Shown here: piece by piece, positions 1 through 5,864 of the stretch | How the letters are laid out: every line of letters begins with the position of its first letter | Position numbering within the stretch: position 1 is the first letter of the stretch | Origin: Candidatus Dadabacteria bacterium | GTDB taxonomy: Bacteria; Bdellovibrionota_C; UBA2361; J135 | DNA: 8,244 bases | Direction of reading: 5' to 3' | Assembly: GCA_003694225.1 (NCBI GenBank) | Contig: RFKT01000320.1 | Location: 1 to 8,244 of the forward strand | Notes under the pieces: generated by a model | What the model was told of the DNA's origin: nothing | What the model saw: the letters and a program-made list of their open reading frames with translations, nothing else | Databases searched by the model: none | Translations under genes and position numbers: made by a program

Positions 1-93
1 ATGTAATATTGCCTATATGCTACACTGTCTCTATTCACGGATGAAAAGTTGGTAGGGGCTTGCTTAAACAGGGGATATTGATAAAGACAAGAA

Positions 94-405
94 ATGGAAA
101 AGGAAAGCAAACTGGCCCACCCTGCAACAATCTTTGTTCTTACAACCCTTTCTCTATTGTTGCTGCTGATGATCCTAGCCGCGATATTTCCCTCAACATT
201 TGAAAGAATGGGTATTACCGTATTTCATAACAGGCAAACCGGTGTATTTTCAGACTGCTTTGTAAAGCCTGGAGAAGATGAAACCGACTGCAAGGTTAAA
301 GGGAAAAGGCGCAAAGCTGTCCCTGAGGAAGCCAGAATTGGATCATACGTTAAAAGGAACGTCATGAAAAAGCCGCGTATAGGCTATTTTAAACTTTCAG
401 ATTAA
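94..405 (+). CDS. Small single-pass membrane protein, unknown function
   Basis: I do not recognise this 103-residue protein. Residues 1-10 are polar and charged, residues 12-32 form one strongly hydrophobic leucine-rich membrane segment, and the remaining 70 residues are soluble and rich in Lys, Arg and Glu. The tail carries two cysteines (Cys55 and Cys66) in an acidic patch that could form a disulfide if the tail is periplasmic. The hydrophobic segment has no lipobox or obvious cleavage site, so it is probably an uncleaved anchor. The ribosome binding site is weak: only an AAGA-like stretch lies just before the ATG. It converges on the FlgO-like lipoprotein gene, with 29 bases between the two stops. 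That it is a real gene rests on its protein-like composition and on having no competing frame. Confidence 0.6.
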   Translation: MEKESKLAHPATIFVLTTLSLLLLLMILAAIFPSTFERMGITVFHNRQTGVFSDCFVKPGEDETDCKVKGKRRKAVPEEARIGSYVKRNVMKKPRIGYFKLSD

Positions 406-434
406 ATTTTTTATTGCCACCTACTTATCTATAG

Positions 435-1301
435 TTACTTGACCAGCTCTTCAAGTTTAGGATTTATAGCGGAAAGCGGGTCTATCTTATGCTCGTCACC
501 CTTTCCTTCTCTTTTATCTTTGCTGTCTTCTTTTTTGTCAGCATTCCAATCATCTTTCTCTACAGGCCGTCTTATTGGAGGATAAACTCCATACTCTTCA
601 AGATCATAGCGGTTAAGCCGGTAGCCGGGCACTAAGATTAGCGGATAAGTATTCTGAGCCAAGTGTTTTACCGGTATCCTCTCTAAGGAAGACGGCATAG
701 TGCCTCCCCTTAAAAGCTTTGCTATTTCTTTAGTTTTTGGAAGCTCCACCGTTCCGCTAGAAAGGATCACGGAGGTTGCTGGATCTATAAGCCTTACATT
801 TACATAAACCCTAGAGGGAGAAGCAACATAGGTGCCTGCCAGTATGGCTGCAAGATCCTGCGCTCTGCTTACAGCAGCTACGTCCCTAGAGAGAGCAAAT
901 TCTCCAGCATTATTCAGAAAATGAAGGGCGTCAGCCTGCCTCATCTCAACAACATCATATCCCCTTACAACAAGCTCGCTCATTAACTGCTCTGCAAACA
1001 CCCTTCCAAATGCAGATGTGGCATAAAGATCATTGAGATTCACTATTGTAGTCACCCCTATAGGACCTGTAGATGTGCCACGGTAGTAATAGTCTATCTG
1101 ATCTGCTATGTATGCCGTTTTAAAGCTCCCTTCCCCTCTATGTTCAAAGAGAGCTATGGACACAGGCACATATTCGCGGCTAGTATGGGTATAGCCGCAC
1201 CCGATAGCTAGCACCGCTAAAAGCATAGGCAAAAAATGGCGTGTTTCTTGAATGAGATCCCAAGAAAACTTTTTAACTCTTTTGATAATTACCTTAGCCA
1301 T
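435..1301 (-). CDS. FlgO-domain outer-membrane lipoprotein
   Basis: This 288-residue protein has a basic N-terminus, a short hydrophobic stretch (about residues 24-34) and a lipobox-like LAIGC with Cys35 as the likely lipidated residue, so it is probably an envelope lipoprotein. Residues about 88-187 match the FlgO pattern: a helix (FGRVFAEQLMSELVVRGYDV), then ILAGTYV, then a strand VYVNVRLIDPATSVILSSG. In Vibrio, FlgO is an outer-membrane lipoprotein needed for normal flagellar function, but no flagellar gene is visible here, so the flagellar role is not transferred. Residues about 248-272 are a highly charged Lys/Asp/Glu linker. The start is supported by GAGGG six bases before the ATG. The gene is divergent from another lipoprotein gene with essentially no intergenic space. 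Family call is fairly confident; role unknown. Confidence 0.75.
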   Translation of the reverse strand: MAKVIIKRVKKFSWDLIQETRHFLPMLLAVLAIGCGYTHTSREYVPVSIALFEHRGEGSFKTAYIADQIDYYYRGTSTGPIGVTTIVNLNDLYATSAFGRVFAEQLMSELVVRGYDVVEMRQADALHFLNNAGEFALSRDVAAVSRAQDLAAILAGTYVASPSRVYVNVRLIDPATSVILSSGTVELPKTKEIAKLLRGGTMPSSLERIPVKHLAQNTYPLILVPGYRLNRYDLEEYGVYPPIRRPVEKDDWNADKKEDSKDKREGKGDEHKIDPLSAINPKLEELVK

Positions 1302-2019
1302 GGCTAACCCTCAAATATTATTGCGTAACAATAAGCTTAACAACCGTTTCACCCATAGCTTGCATGTCAAAACTTTGACACTTGTTGCAGCTCTAACTAC
1401 ACTCTTTACCTCTGGGTGTTCACTGATGCAGCAACACAGTGAAACATGCAATATCCATGCTTATGTCAAAACTGATCTCGATTCCTACATAACCAGCCGT
1501 TTTCCAAAGAATTCTCCCGTAAGGCTAGCTGTTATTCCCTTCACAGTTCCGGCAAACTTTACCGGATACGGGGCTGGACGAAAGAATCTTGGGACAGAGC
1601 TGGCAGCGGCAATGCAGCGAAGGATATTAGAGAAAGAACTTGTACCAATAGCAGAAGTATTTAACAGGGAGTATTGGCCGGGAAAAGAGGGAGAATTCTT
1701 TTCAGGCAATTTTGGAGCCCTAGCTCAAGCTCGAGAGGCTGGCTATGACTTGGTCTTAGTAGGCCTTGTTGATAACTTAAGCTCACTTAACGCCATAACC
1801 GTATATACCAAGATTATAGATGTAGATGCAGGTGTAACCCTTTGGTATGGAAAAGCTACTGCTCAGGCGTCTATTACTGAAAATTACGACCGAAGATCCA
1901 GAAATCCCTTAAAATATATCGTAAATGTAAGGACCAGACCCGATCTCCTCTATTTTTCAGACATAATAGATGAGGTTGTAAACTGCTCAACAGACGAAAT
2001 TGCGAGTATTGAGGATTAG
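1300..2019 (+). CDS. Lipoprotein with CsgG/TolB-N-like fold, function unknown
   Basis: From the ATG at 1300 this encodes 239 residues. Residues 21-39 form a signal peptide ending in FTSGC, making Cys40 the likely lipidated residue. The mature part has a beta-strand (VRLAVIPFTV, 74-83), a helix (LGTELAAAMQRRILEKELV, 97-115) and a second strand (YDLVLVGLVDNL, 149-160). It ends with a strand and turn, TVYTKIIDVDAGVTLWYG (167-184). This order resembles the alpha/beta fold shared by CsgG, LpoB, TolB-N and FlgO-like lipoproteins; that is a pattern judgement, not a family match. The start is uncertain. An in-frame ATG at 1252 lies inside the opposite gene, and no Shine-Dalgarno precedes 1300. A TTG at 1360 would give a compact 20-residue signal peptide and leave about 58 bases for promoters. 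The job is unknown; pairing with the FlgO-domain gene suggests a shared envelope role. Confidence 0.7.
   Translation: MANPQILLRNNKLNNRFTHSLHVKTLTLVAALTTLFTSGCSLMQQHSETCNIHAYVKTDLDSYITSRFPKNSPVRLAVIPFTVPANFTGYGAGRKNLGTELAAAMQRRILEKELVPIAEVFNREYWPGKEGEFFSGNFGALAQAREAGYDLVLVGLVDNLSSLNAITVYTKIIDVDAGVTLWYGKATAQASITENYDRRSRNPLKYIVNVRTRPDLLYFSDIIDEVVNCSTDEIASIED
1308..1312 (-). promoter_or_regulatory. Ribosome binding site of FlgO-domain gene
   Basis: On the minus strand the bases read GAGGG, six bases before the ATG at 1301. This fixes the start of the FlgO-domain gene. No comparable site precedes any start candidate of the divergent plus-strand gene. Confidence 0.6.
1365..1380. repeat. 16-bp palindrome (7-2-7) in divergent lipoprotein region
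   Basis: The sequence TGTCAAA-AC-TTTGACA has perfect 7-base arms around a 2-base centre. It sits about 64 bases before the FlgO-domain start and inside the signal-peptide codons of the plus-strand lipoprotein. Short spaced palindromes like this are typical binding sites for dimeric helix-turn-helix repressors, but no regulator gene lies nearby and chance occurrence is possible. Each arm also contains TTGACA on one strand; only the plus-strand copy has a plausible -10 partner, which is discounted because it lies inside the gene. Confidence 0.35.
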
Positions 2020-2046
2020 CCTTGAGCACTAATGCTATCACCTTGA

Positions 2047-2066
2047 TCTGTACTCCCCTATACAGA
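2047..2066. repeat. Inverted repeat upstream of TRAP operon (6-8-6)
   Basis: TCTGTA and TACAGA are perfect 6-base arms around an 8-base spacer. They lie in the 117-base gap between the upstream lipoprotein gene and dctP, about 48 bases before the proposed transcription start. It could be an operator or activator site for the transporter operon. The arms are short, so this is only a candidate. Confidence 0.3.
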
Positions 2067-2087
2067 GACCACTCTATATGCTACCAT

Positions 2088-2103
2088 TGCCACACCCTTT
2101 GCT
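2088..2103 (+). promoter_or_regulatory. Candidate sigma54 (-24/-12) promoter for dctPQM
   Basis: The bases read TGCCAC-N5-TTGCT, against the sigma54 consensus TGGCAC-N5-TTGC(A/T). The only mismatch is at one of the two conserved -24 guanines, which weakens it. The expected transcription start near 2114 leaves a leader of about 23 bases that contains the ribosome binding site. No convincing -35/-10 pair was found in the same gap. Dicarboxylate transport genes in several proteobacteria are under sigma54 control with a DctB/DctD-type sensor and activator, so the biology would fit, but no such regulator is in this window. Confidence 0.35.
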
Positions 2104-2121
2104 GAAAAATCCACCTTAAAT

Positions 2122-2128
2122 AGAGGGG
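2122..2128 (+). promoter_or_regulatory. Strong ribosome binding site of dctP
   Basis: AGAGGGG lies eight bases before the ATG at 2137. It is the strongest translation signal in the TRAP operon; dctQ and dctM have only weak sites. This fits the need for more periplasmic receptor than membrane subunits. Confidence 0.7.
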
Positions 2129-2136
2129 TTAGAGAT

Positions 2137-3219
2137 ATGAAAAGGAGAGCTTTTTTGCAAAAGTCGGCTGCGGGGATAGTAGTGGGGGCTACCGCGGCAG
2201 CTCCGGCAATACTTAGGGCATCTCCCCGTAAGCTCAGGTGGCGGCTTGCCCTTGCTGTGCCAAAAACCCTACCTGTGTGGGGAGAGGCCATGGAGAGGTT
2301 TGCGCGTTCTGTTGAGCTTATGAGCGAAGGGAGGCTCAAGATAAAGGTGTTCGGAGCAGGAGAGCTGGTGCCTGCTTTTGGCACATTCGATGCCGTTAAA
2401 AGCGGTGCTTTGCAGATGGCAAGCTCAGCATCTTATTACTATCAAGGCAAAATACCTGAAAGCCCCTTCTTTTCATCCATTCCCTTCGGAATGAATGCAG
2501 AAGGTATGAATGCTTGGCTTGTGGCAGGAGGGGGACAGGAGCTCTGGGACGAACTTATGCATCCACACGGAGTTACATGCCTCCCATGCGGCAAATCAGG
2601 ATACCAAACTACCGGATGGTTTAACAAAGAGATAAAGAGCGTAGAGGACTTTAAGGGTCTCAAGATTCGCATACCGGGGCTTGCCGCAAAGGTATATGCA
2701 AAACTTGGAGCCATCCCTGTGCTTCTTCCCGGCGGCGAAGTCTTTACAAGCCTTTCTACAGGGGTAATTGACGCAGTTGAGTGGGTGGGGCCGTATCACG
2801 ACTACATTATGGGATTTCATAAGGCGGCAAAATATTTTTACTTTGGCTCATGGCACGAGCCGGGTACAAACCTTGAACTAATGATAAATAAAAAGGCTTG
2901 GGATTCTTTAGATGAAAGCTTAAAATTAGTAATAAAAACTGCCGCATCTGATACAGACCGATGGATGCTTTCAAAGTGGTCTGCAAAAAACGCCGAATAC
3001 CTGCAAAAGATAAAGAAAGAGGGAAAGGTTCAGATAAAAGAGCTTCCTATAAGCGTCCTTAAGAAGCTTAAAGAATGCTCTGATGAGATACTCGCTGAAC
3101 TGGCCAACTCTTCAAAGATGGCGAAAAAAATCTTTGAATCTTTTAAGTCTTTTCAGAAAAATTATGAAGAATATAATGATCTCTCAGAGAGAGCCTATAT
3201 AAAGGCCTTTAAGCTGTGA
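2137..3219 (+). CDS. dctP: TRAP transporter substrate-binding protein (TakP-like DctP)
   Basis: This 360-residue periplasmic receptor captures an organic acid and hands it to the DctQM membrane complex. The N-terminus has a twin-arginine motif (KRRAFLQK, residues 2-9), a hydrophobic stretch to about 27 and a likely cleavage near LRA-S (26-29), so it should be exported folded by Tat. Family signatures of the TakP branch are present: GYQTTGWF (155-162), GLKIRI with Arg178, LLPGGEVF (196-203), IDAVEWVGPY (211-220) with Glu215-Trp216, and SWHEPGT (238-244). Arg178 is the conserved arginine that binds the substrate carboxylate in TRAP receptors. Gln157 and Glu215-Trp216 match the region that binds a metal ion and 2-oxoacid in Rhodobacter TakP. 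The likely substrates are therefore 2-oxo or 2-hydroxy acids such as pyruvate or lactate, inferred from family. Length is normal and the gene intact. Confidence 0.93.
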   Translation: MKRRAFLQKSAAGIVVGATAAAPAILRASPRKLRWRLALAVPKTLPVWGEAMERFARSVELMSEGRLKIKVFGAGELVPAFGTFDAVKSGALQMASSASYYYQGKIPESPFFSSIPFGMNAEGMNAWLVAGGGQELWDELMHPHGVTCLPCGKSGYQTTGWFNKEIKSVEDFKGLKIRIPGLAAKVYAKLGAIPVLLPGGEVFTSLSTGVIDAVEWVGPYHDYIMGFHKAAKYFYFGSWHEPGTNLELMINKKAWDSLDESLKLVIKTAASDTDRWMLSKWSAKNAEYLQKIKKEGKVQIKELPISVLKKLKECSDEILAELANSSKMAKKIFESFKSFQKNYEEYNDLSERAYIKAFKL

Positions 3220-3220
3220 G

Positions 3221-3234
3221 AAGCCTACTGGCTT
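3221..3234 (+). other. Stem-loop between dctP and dctQ
   Basis: AAGCC-TACT-GGCTT forms a perfect 5-bp stem with a 4-base loop, starting 2 bases after the dctP stop. There is no T-run, so it is unlikely to be an intrinsic terminator. Small intergenic stem-loops after a binding-protein gene can stabilise the upstream mRNA segment and raise receptor levels over membrane subunits; whether this one does so is inferred. The stem is short. Confidence 0.3.
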
Positions 3235-3293
3235 ACCTGCCTGGAGAAACGCATTGGGAGCTTATTTTCAACCGCTAATGCAATGATTGTTTT

Positions 3294-3929
3294 ATGAGAA
3301 AAATTTGCAAGGTCATTGATACGCTATCTGCTGCCGTTGCCAAGGTATCTTTTGTTGCCTGTTTTCTTTTGGTTCTTTTAACATTTGAACAGGTGGTCTC
3401 AAGATATTTCTTTAATTCCAGCTCTGTAGCCATGCAAGAGCTTGAATGGCACATGTTTGGGCTTATTTTTCTTTTAGCAGCTCCATATACCCTCCTTAAA
3501 GACGGCCATGTGCGGATCGATATCTTTCGCCCAAAGCTCAGTAAAAACGCCCAAAGATTAATAGATATTGTAGGGATTATCTGTTTTCTGATTCCCGTAT
3601 GCCTCCTTCTTATATACTACGGCATACACTTTGTGGAACAGTCTTTAGAGACTGCAAATCTCAGGCCCTCCGATTACTATTCCTCATACTACTTCTCTAA
3701 AGATAGCGTGCTATACAGTATCATCTCACCGATAGAGGAGTTGTTGCGTAAAACGATTCTTGTAGGAGAGATCTCTCCGGATCCCGGAGGGCTTGAAGCA
3801 AGATGGATTATTAAGGCGGCAATTCCTTTTGCCTTTTTCCTTATGCTTTTGCAGGGGATTTCACTCCTAATCAAAAATCTTTTAGGCGAAACATTCGCCA
3901 GTAAAGACAATATAAAATCCGGAATCTAG
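3294..3929 (+). CDS. dctQ: TRAP transporter small membrane subunit (DctQ)
   Basis: This 211-residue protein is the four-helix subunit that joins the permease DctM. Membrane segments lie at about 16-33, 47-66, 89-110 and 171-195. Family marks include the RYFFNSSS...QELEWHMF block (37-55), a YTLLKDGHVRIDI block (65-77), and SPDPGGLEARW (161-171) before the last helix, all typical of the TakQ branch. As judged from memory of the family, the loop between helices 3 and 4 carries roughly 35 extra residues (about 122-157, rich in Tyr and Ser, including SDYYSSYYFSKDS). With the usual topology this loop is periplasmic and could touch DctP. The start ATG at 3294 has only a poor ribosome binding site and follows dctP by 74 bases. 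The stop is three bases before dctM. Confidence 0.88.
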   Translation: MRKICKVIDTLSAAVAKVSFVACFLLVLLTFEQVVSRYFFNSSSVAMQELEWHMFGLIFLLAAPYTLLKDGHVRIDIFRPKLSKNAQRLIDIVGIICFLIPVCLLLIYYGIHFVEQSLETANLRPSDYYSSYYFSKDSVLYSIISPIEELLRKTILVGEISPDPGGLEARWIIKAAIPFAFFLMLLQGISLLIKNLLGETFASKDNIKSGI

Positions 3930-3932
3930 AAG

Positions 3933-5273
3933 ATGGGTTTTGAAGAGATCTTTCCGCTTTTAATGTTTGTTGTCCTCTTCCCTGCCCTTTTAAGCGGATT
4001 TCCTGTGGCGTTTTCTTTAGGGGGAACGGCAATACTCTTTGGCGTTTTAGGGCACTGGCTTGATCTGTTTTATCTCTCTGACTTTGAGTTTGTGCCGTCA
4101 AAGGTGTATGGAACTATCTCCAATTTTACCCTCATGGCAGTGCCCCTCTTTATATTTATGGGAATTATGCTTGAAAAATCTGGAATAGCAGAGGAGCTGC
4201 TGACCGCTATGGAGCTAATCTGCTGCAAGGTGAGAGGTGGCATAGCGCTTTCAATAGTACTAGTGGGGGCGTTGCTTGCAGCATCTACAGGAATAGTGGG
4301 AGCTACGGTTGTCACTATGAGTGTGCTTTCACTTCCAACGCTTTTAAAGAGGGGCTATGACAAGCCTCTTGCCTGTGGAACTATTGCAGCATCGGGCACA
4401 CTTGGACAGATCCTTCCCCCTTCGATTGTGCTTGTGTTGCTAGGCGATATGATGAATGTCGATGTGGGAGACCTATTTATAGGAGCAATCTTTCCCGGAC
4501 TTATCCTTGTAGCTCTTTATATGGTTTATATCTTTATTTTCACTATCCTTTATCCATCCGCAGCCCCTTCTGCTACGCCAGAAGAGATTACAGGCAAAAA
4601 GGAAATTCGATACGCAAGGCTTCTCCTATCCTCCCTTGTGCCTCCCGTATTCCTTATAGCGCTTGTGCTCGGAAGCATACTGTTTGGCGTTGCTTCCCCT
4701 ACAGAAGCTGCCTCATGCGGTGCTGTGGGAGCGCTGCTACTAACCATCCTCAAAGGCAAATTTTCCTTTAAAATCCTTAGATCTGTCTCTGAACGAACAA
4801 CTACAATCACTGCTATGGTATTCACACTCCTGATTGGAGCTCAATTTTTCAGCGTTGTCTTCAGAGGGCTTTCGGGAGACGAGATCATAACAGATTTAAT
4901 TGCAAGCCTTCCAACAGGCAAAACCGTTATACTCTTTGCAGTAATGGTTATTATGTTTTTGCTCGGATTTGTCTTGGATTTCATTGAGATCTGCTTTATT
5001 GTAGTCCCAATTGTATCTCCAATACTTAGATCTTTAGGATATAATCCGTTGTGGCTTGCAATACTTATTGCAATAAACCTTCAGACCTCGTTTCTCACTC
5101 CTCCATTTGGCTTTTCTCTCTTCTATCTTAAGGGAGCTGCCCCTCCAGAGGTGCGCACAATAGACATATATAGAGGAATCATCCCCTTTGTCATAATACA
5201 GCTCATATCTCTCTTTATAGTTTACCTGTTTCCCGATGTGGTAACTTGGCTCCCAAGTAAATTCTTGCAATAG
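3933..5273 (+). CDS. dctM: TRAP transporter large permease subunit (DctM)
   Basis: This 446-residue inner-membrane protein is the sodium-driven transport channel of the TRAP system. It is hydrophobic throughout, with about 12 membrane segments. Recognisable DctM signatures are SGFPVAFSLGG (21-31), FTLMAVPLFIFMG (65-77), GTLGQILPPSI (155-165), GVASPTEAASCGAVGA (252-267), and LQTSFLTPPFGFSLFYLKG (383-401). The two ...PP... motifs lie in the re-entrant hairpin regions expected to hold sodium and substrate. Length is in the usual range for an unfused DctM, and the gene appears intact. It follows dctQ by three bases, so translation is probably coupled; only a weak GGA lies upstream of its ATG. It converges on panD with 30 bases between them and no visible terminator. 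Confidence 0.93.
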   Translation: MGFEEIFPLLMFVVLFPALLSGFPVAFSLGGTAILFGVLGHWLDLFYLSDFEFVPSKVYGTISNFTLMAVPLFIFMGIMLEKSGIAEELLTAMELICCKVRGGIALSIVLVGALLAASTGIVGATVVTMSVLSLPTLLKRGYDKPLACGTIAASGTLGQILPPSIVLVLLGDMMNVDVGDLFIGAIFPGLILVALYMVYIFIFTILYPSAAPSATPEEITGKKEIRYARLLLSSLVPPVFLIALVLGSILFGVASPTEAASCGAVGALLLTILKGKFSFKILRSVSERTTTITAMVFTLLIGAQFFSVVFRGLSGDEIITDLIASLPTGKTVILFAVMVIMFLLGFVLDFIEICFIVVPIVSPILRSLGYNPLWLAILIAINLQTSFLTPPFGFSLFYLKGAAPPEVRTIDIYRGIIPFVIIQLISLFIVYLFPDVVTWLPSKFLQ

Positions 5274-5300
5274 TAGCCCGTGAAATAGTTGCCCAATGAA
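5269..5300. repeat. Imperfect tandem repeat between dctM and panD
   Basis: Two near-identical units, AATAGTAGCCCGTGAA and AATAGTTGCCCAATGAA, sit head to tail, and a fainter third trace (AATACTATGC) runs into the end of panD. They start in the last codons of dctM and fill the short convergent gap. Probably replication slippage; no function is evident. Confidence 0.4.
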
Positions 5301-5303
5301 ATA

Positions 5304-5696
5304 CTATGCGCATTTGGCGGGACCGGGTGTCTCTTTGCCGATGCGTTTTACCTCATTCTTTTCATCTAAGAAGATTAGCCTCGGAATATGGTTTCGAGCC
5401 CTTTGTGCTGAAATATAGCGGAACGAAGCTATAATAACCTCATCTCCCTCCCTTATAAGGTGAGCAGCCGCTCCATTAGCACAGATATACCTGCTCCCTT
5501 CTTCTCCGCTAATCGCGTAAGTCTCTATGCGGTTTCCGTTTGTAATATCCCATACAGCGACAACCTCATTTTCAAGGAGATTAGCCGCCTTCATAAGATC
5601 TGGAGGGATTGTTATACTCCCCTCATAGTTCAGATCGGCGTGCGTTACAGTAGCACCGTGAATCTTTGCATGAAGCACCCTTATTAGCTCTTCCAT
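5304..5696 (-). CDS. panD: Aspartate 1-decarboxylase, pyruvoyl-dependent
   Basis: This cytoplasmic enzyme decarboxylates L-aspartate to beta-alanine, the precursor of pantothenate and coenzyme A. The 130-residue proenzyme is close to the usual length of about 126. It should cleave itself at Gly26-Ser27 in the conserved VTHADLNYEGS block (17-27), with Ser27 becoming the pyruvoyl group of the alpha chain. Other conserved active-site elements are present: Lys11 and His13, TNGNRIETYAI (52-62) with Arg56 and Tyr60, NGAAAH (74-79) and GDEVIIASF (84-92). All match the E. coli protein with a two-residue shift. The start is backed by AGGGGG eight bases upstream. No other pantothenate gene is nearby. 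It lies 180 bases beyond the anti-sigma factor gene on the same strand and probably has its own promoter. Confidence 0.96.
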   Translation of the reverse strand: MEELIRVLHAKIHGATVTHADLNYEGSITIPPDLMKAANLLENEVVAVWDITNGNRIETYAISGEEGSRYICANGAAAHLIREGDEVIIASFRYISAQRARNHIPRLIFLDEKNEVKRIGKETPGPAKCA

Positions 5697-5704
5697 AGCG
5701 AATA

Positions 5705-5710
5705 CCCCCT
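5705..5710 (-). promoter_or_regulatory. Ribosome binding site of panD
   Basis: On the minus strand AGGGGG lies eight bases before the panD ATG at 5696. It supports this start, which gives a protein two residues longer at the N-terminus than E. coli PanD. Confidence 0.6.
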
Positions 5711-5720
5711 AAATAAGCCC

Positions 5721-5749
5721 GTTCTACATCTGACACGGAAAGGTTGCAA
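5721..5749 (-). promoter_or_regulatory. Candidate sigma70 promoter for panD
   Basis: On the minus strand TTGCAA (5749-5744) and TAGAAC (5726-5721) are separated by exactly 17 bases, each matching four of six consensus positions. The start site would fall near 5714, leaving a short leader just containing the ribosome binding site. It is a moderate match in a position that makes sense, given a possible terminator just upstream. Confidence 0.3.
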
Positions 5750-5765
5750 CAGGAAAAACCTATAC

Positions 5766-5783
5766 AAAAAGGATATCATCCTT
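5766..5783 (-). terminator. Possible weak terminator after the sigma/anti-sigma unit
   Basis: On the minus strand AAGGAT-GAT-ATCCTT forms a 6-bp hairpin with a 3-base loop, merging into a run of five T. It lies about 94 bases past the anti-sigma stop and before the panD promoter candidate, the right place to end the polA-sigma-anti-sigma transcript. The stem is short and AT-rich, so the strength is doubtful. Confidence 0.3.
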
Positions 5784-5864
5784 CACCCAACTAACCTATT
5801 GAATTCTCAGATAAACTTCTCAGATCCCCGTCAGCTCTCTTGAGCTAATTGCTAAAGTACCATT

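Noticed and set aside
1..93. TTGCCT and TATTCA spaced by 17 bases upstream of the first gene
   Set aside because: The -10 matches only three of six positions and lies far from the start codon; not supportable as a promoter.
1320..1347. TTGTTA-N17-TAATAT on the minus strand before the FlgO-domain gene
   Set aside because: The spacing is good, but the transcript would start within the ribosome binding site, leaving almost no leader. Too doubtful to list as a promoter.
1375..1403. TTGACA and TACACT with an exact 17-base spacer on the plus strand
   Set aside because: It scores well as a sigma70 promoter but lies inside the lipoprotein gene's signal-peptide codons. Transcripts from it would lack any usable start for that gene, and half of the -35 is explained by the palindrome.
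2058..2384. 108-residue open frame on the minus strand opposite dctP
   Set aside because: It overlaps the start of an unmistakable dctP gene, has a Ser/Ala-rich composition typical of an antisense shadow, and has no ribosome binding site.
5804..5825. Direct repeat TTCTCAGAT twice, 13 bases apart, in the gap before panD
   Set aside because: Only 9 bases long and in AT-rich noncoding sequence; likely chance, with no link to a promoter.
5833..5846. AGCTC-TCTT-GAGCT hairpin downstream of the anti-sigma gene
   Set aside because: A 5-bp stem with no T-run on either strand; not a credible terminator.
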